DNA of 20,831 nucleotides, taken from the NCBI GenBank assembly GCA_943704525.1, contig CALSCQ010000724.1:1-20831 (forward strand). The letters run 5' to 3'. The DNA is from Pigoraptor vietnamica (lineage: Eukaryota > Opisthokonta > Filasterea). Numbering within the stretch: position 1 is the first letter of the stretch; every line of letters begins with the position of its first letter. The position numbers and the translations under genes were made by a program. The notes beneath the pieces were generated by a model. It made no database searches and was not told where the DNA came from. It was given only the letters and a program-made list of their open reading frames with translations. Below are positions 18,501 through 20,831 of the stretch, piece after piece.

Positions 18501-20801
18501 TCACACGAACGAATCGCCCACCGTGGCGTACCCCGTCTCACTCAGCGGGTCGCTCTTGGGCGCGCGCGTGCCCTCCTCCCCGTCCAGTGTCGTGCGCACG
18601 TACCGCAGCTCGATCGCACCGCGATCGGAGGCATCACTCGCAGTCGCCGCCAACCCATTCGGCCGCGCGTTACTGCGGCCACCCCGCAGCGGCGATATGC
18701 TCGGAAGCGACGACCGCAGCACCCCCAAGCCCTTGCTCACCCGCGGTGCGGCAACGGCCGGCGCCGTGGCCCGTCGGGAAGGCGTCGCGAGCTCCTCGTA
18801 CCGGCCAGGGAGAGGGGGCACGGACTCCATGATGTCCTCGTTGGTCGTCGGCTCGTCCGTGCCTGCGCCGCTCGCGATGACGGCATCCCCGGTCTCGAGA
18901 TACGCCACGCTGCCGTGGCGGCGAGTAACTTCGGCCATCTTTCCGCCCGCTGCGTCCTCCTGAAGGTGAACGAACGCGGCGTGGAGCACGGCAAACGAGG
19001 GGCGCTTCTTGGCGTCCTTGTGCCAACACGGCGCGACGGTCTCGTATCTGCAGCGGACAGTGACAGCCGCGAAACCGTCAACAGAGAGGGACATAGGAAT
19101 TTGCATTGACGTAGGCTCTCCCACTCTGGAAAAGACGACCGACAGCCACAACGTCTCTCGCGCACACCGGCCATTCGCGCACTCACATTTCGACGGGACA
19201 GTCCTCGGGGCGGCTGAGGCGCAGACCGCCCATAACCTCCACCATGACCTGCGCATTTGTGAGGGCGGGGTACGGCGTGCGGCCGAAAGAGAAGATCTCC
19301 CAGACAACGATTCCAAATGCCCTGCGCGTGCAATGGTCAGCCGAGATGGAACGGCGCCAGAGGCCTCAGTTTTCCTCGGCAGTCAGAGAGTCCATCGACT
19401 CTTGGCAAGGAAGAGAGAGACGCGCACACGTACACCCACAAGCACATCGCGAGAAGAGAGTGAGGCAGCGGAAAGAGACTGACGCACACGTACACCCACA
19501 CATCGCGAGAAGAGAGTGAGGCAGGAGAGATTTCGGATCAGCTTAAATCATAGACGTGTGTTTCATAGACTCCCCAGGCAGTAGAAAGAAGAGAACGCGC
19601 ACAAGTACACCCACACGCACATTGAGAGGGAGGCAGGGAAGGAAGGGCGAACTGTCGCGTGCGCGCCACGAGACCCACCAGCAATCCGAGCTCGACGAGA
19701 ACAGGCGGTCCTCGAGGCACTCTGGTGCGAGCCACCGAATGGGCAGCCTGGTCGCGCCCACCTTCCGATAGTACTCTTGCGCGTAAACATCGCGGCTCAT
19801 GCCAAAATCGGCGACCTGACGTCACGTTGCGCGCCACATGGCGTCAGCGGCCGGGTTTGCAAACACATCATCGCAAGTAAACGCACGTGAGTCTCACGCA
19901 GCCAGGGACTAATGCAATGCCATTGAGACCCTCCACTCTGACGCGCTCTAGATGGGTGCCGTACCTTGACGATGCCGCCATCCGCGCACAGCACGTTGCG
20001 CGCAGCAAGGTCCCTGGGACGACGCCAAGCCAGTTATCAAGAAGTGCATAGAGGAACCGACGAGTGAAAAACGGAGACCGTTGAAACAGATGCATCGCAG
20101 GGATAGGCAGTTGCACCGATATTTGGACCCACCTGTGCACGACGCGCTCGCCCGCAAGGTATTCCATGGCAGACGCAATTTGCCTGGAGACGCATGAGTT
20201 GGTGACGTGAGTGGCGGCAAATAGAATACCCAACGGTGACATCAGGAGTCGCGTGCGCGTGTGCGCTTGAACTTGGAGCATGCCCGTACCCATTTGGCGT
20301 GACACGGAGAGCGCGCACAGACACACCTGCAGAACGACACGAGGCGCACGATCGGAATGACCATGTTGGCGTCCCTGCTGCGGCGGAGGAACGAGCGGAG
20401 GTCGCCGTGGGCCATGTACGACATCACGAGAAGGAAGGGGTCCTCGCGCGCGCACACGCCGATCAGGGCGACGAGGTGCGGGTGCTTGAGGCGGGCCATG
20501 GTCGAGGCCTCGCTCAAAAATGCCATCTGCAACGCGCAGACATGCACACACGTTACAACCACAAAGTGTGCGAGAATGCGGGGTGGCTGGCATGCAGCTC
20601 CCCGTCCCATGCATTCGCTCGTTATGCACGCACCTTCTCCTCCACGGACAGGTTGTTGTCGGCCGTCTTCACCGCAACAAGCGTGCGAGTCCCGTCGCGG
20701 GTGAGAATGGCGCGGTGCACGACGCCAAACTCCCCTCGTCCGAGCTCCTCCTCAATGTCGAGGTCGGTGCGCGCGAGTTGCCACGCGGACAGATCGTCCA
20801 C
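18501..20801 (-). CDS. Tyrosine kinase, catalytic domain and C-terminal tail (5' end outside window)
   Basis: Seven exons in transcript order: 20801-20634, 20526-20327, 20183-20133, 20013-19965, 19815-19679, 19321-19187, 19047-18501; all junctions keep frame, giving 428 residues. WQLARTDLDIEEELGRGEFGVV carries the glycine loop. VAVKTA has the ATP lysine and FLSEAST the helix C glutamate. VVHRDLAARNVL is the tyrosine-kinase catalytic loop, split by an intron after the AG of HR. Then come DFG (19809-19801), a Trk/insulin-receptor-like activation loop with twin tyrosines (YAQEYYRK), LPIRWLAPECL, SDCWAFGIVVWEIFSFG and CWHKDAKKRPSF. All catalytic residues are present, so it should be active. The tail of about 140 residues has four spaced tyrosines, PPLPGR and the end DSFV. 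The pre-kinase segment suggests a receptor, but no membrane span is in view. Confidence 0.95.
19420..19641. repeat. Tandem repeats in a kinase intron
   Basis: Two close copies (about 19420-19468 and 19481-19524) of a block with ACGTACACCCACA and ATCGCGAGAAGAGAGTGAGGCAG are followed by a degraded third copy (about 19593-19641). They fill much of the intron between the APE-loop exon and the helix F exon. Confidence 0.8.
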
Positions 20802-20807
20802 CTGAGG

Positions 20808-20831
20808 CGGAGGAGAGGGGGGGGGAGGGGG
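20808..20831. repeat. G-rich tract at the right window edge
   Basis: On the sense strand of the kinase this is a C/T-rich polypyrimidine tract directly before the acceptor of the first visible exon. The window ends inside it. Confidence 0.7.

Overview
The window is eukaryotic nuclear DNA: GC-rich and dense with genes that are split by short GT-AG introns. The likely source is a unicellular relative of animals (a holozoan such as a choanoflagellate or an allied lineage). Two genes point that way. One is a fused glutamyl-prolyl-tRNA synthetase with WHEP repeats. The other is an animal-type tyrosine kinase with HRDLAARN and DFG motifs. The species cannot be fixed from sequence alone. Both window edges lie in G-rich tracts, which may be contig breaks.

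Layout. A short last exon of an unidentified plus-strand gene (127-180) is followed by about 800 bp of non-coding sequence with a CA repeat. Next come EPRS on plus (985-8668, 20 exons), an intronless GT49 Golgi-type glycosyltransferase on minus (9071-11731), exosome subunit MTR3/EXOSC6 on plus (12232-14077, 6 exons), the ER lectin OS-9 on minus (14230-17067, 5 exons), the succinate dehydrogenase assembly factor SDHAF3/ACN9 on plus (17565-18097, 2 exons), and the catalytic and C-terminal part of a tyrosine kinase on minus (18501-20801, 7 exons, 5' end outside the window). From EPRS onward the strands strictly alternate. This gives divergent starts about 500 bp apart and convergent stops 150-400 bp apart.

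The genes are housekeeping and signalling genes with no common pathway: translation, RNA decay, ER quality control, mitochondrial complex II assembly, glycan synthesis and phosphotyrosine signalling. I see no operon, virus, CRISPR array, transposon or RNA gene.

The most unusual signals are structural. Introns of EPRS and of EXOSC6 carry long simple repeats of opposite polarity within the same transcript. In EPRS they form a perfect 48-bp inverted repeat flanking exons 9-15. The GT49 enzyme has a jelly-roll-like (CBM-like) stem domain and histidine/acid-rich inserts. The two WHEP repeats of EPRS are almost identical at DNA level. Gene models were built by hand from reading frame, splice signals and remembered family alignments; every exon junction keeps frame, but none is confirmed by RNA.
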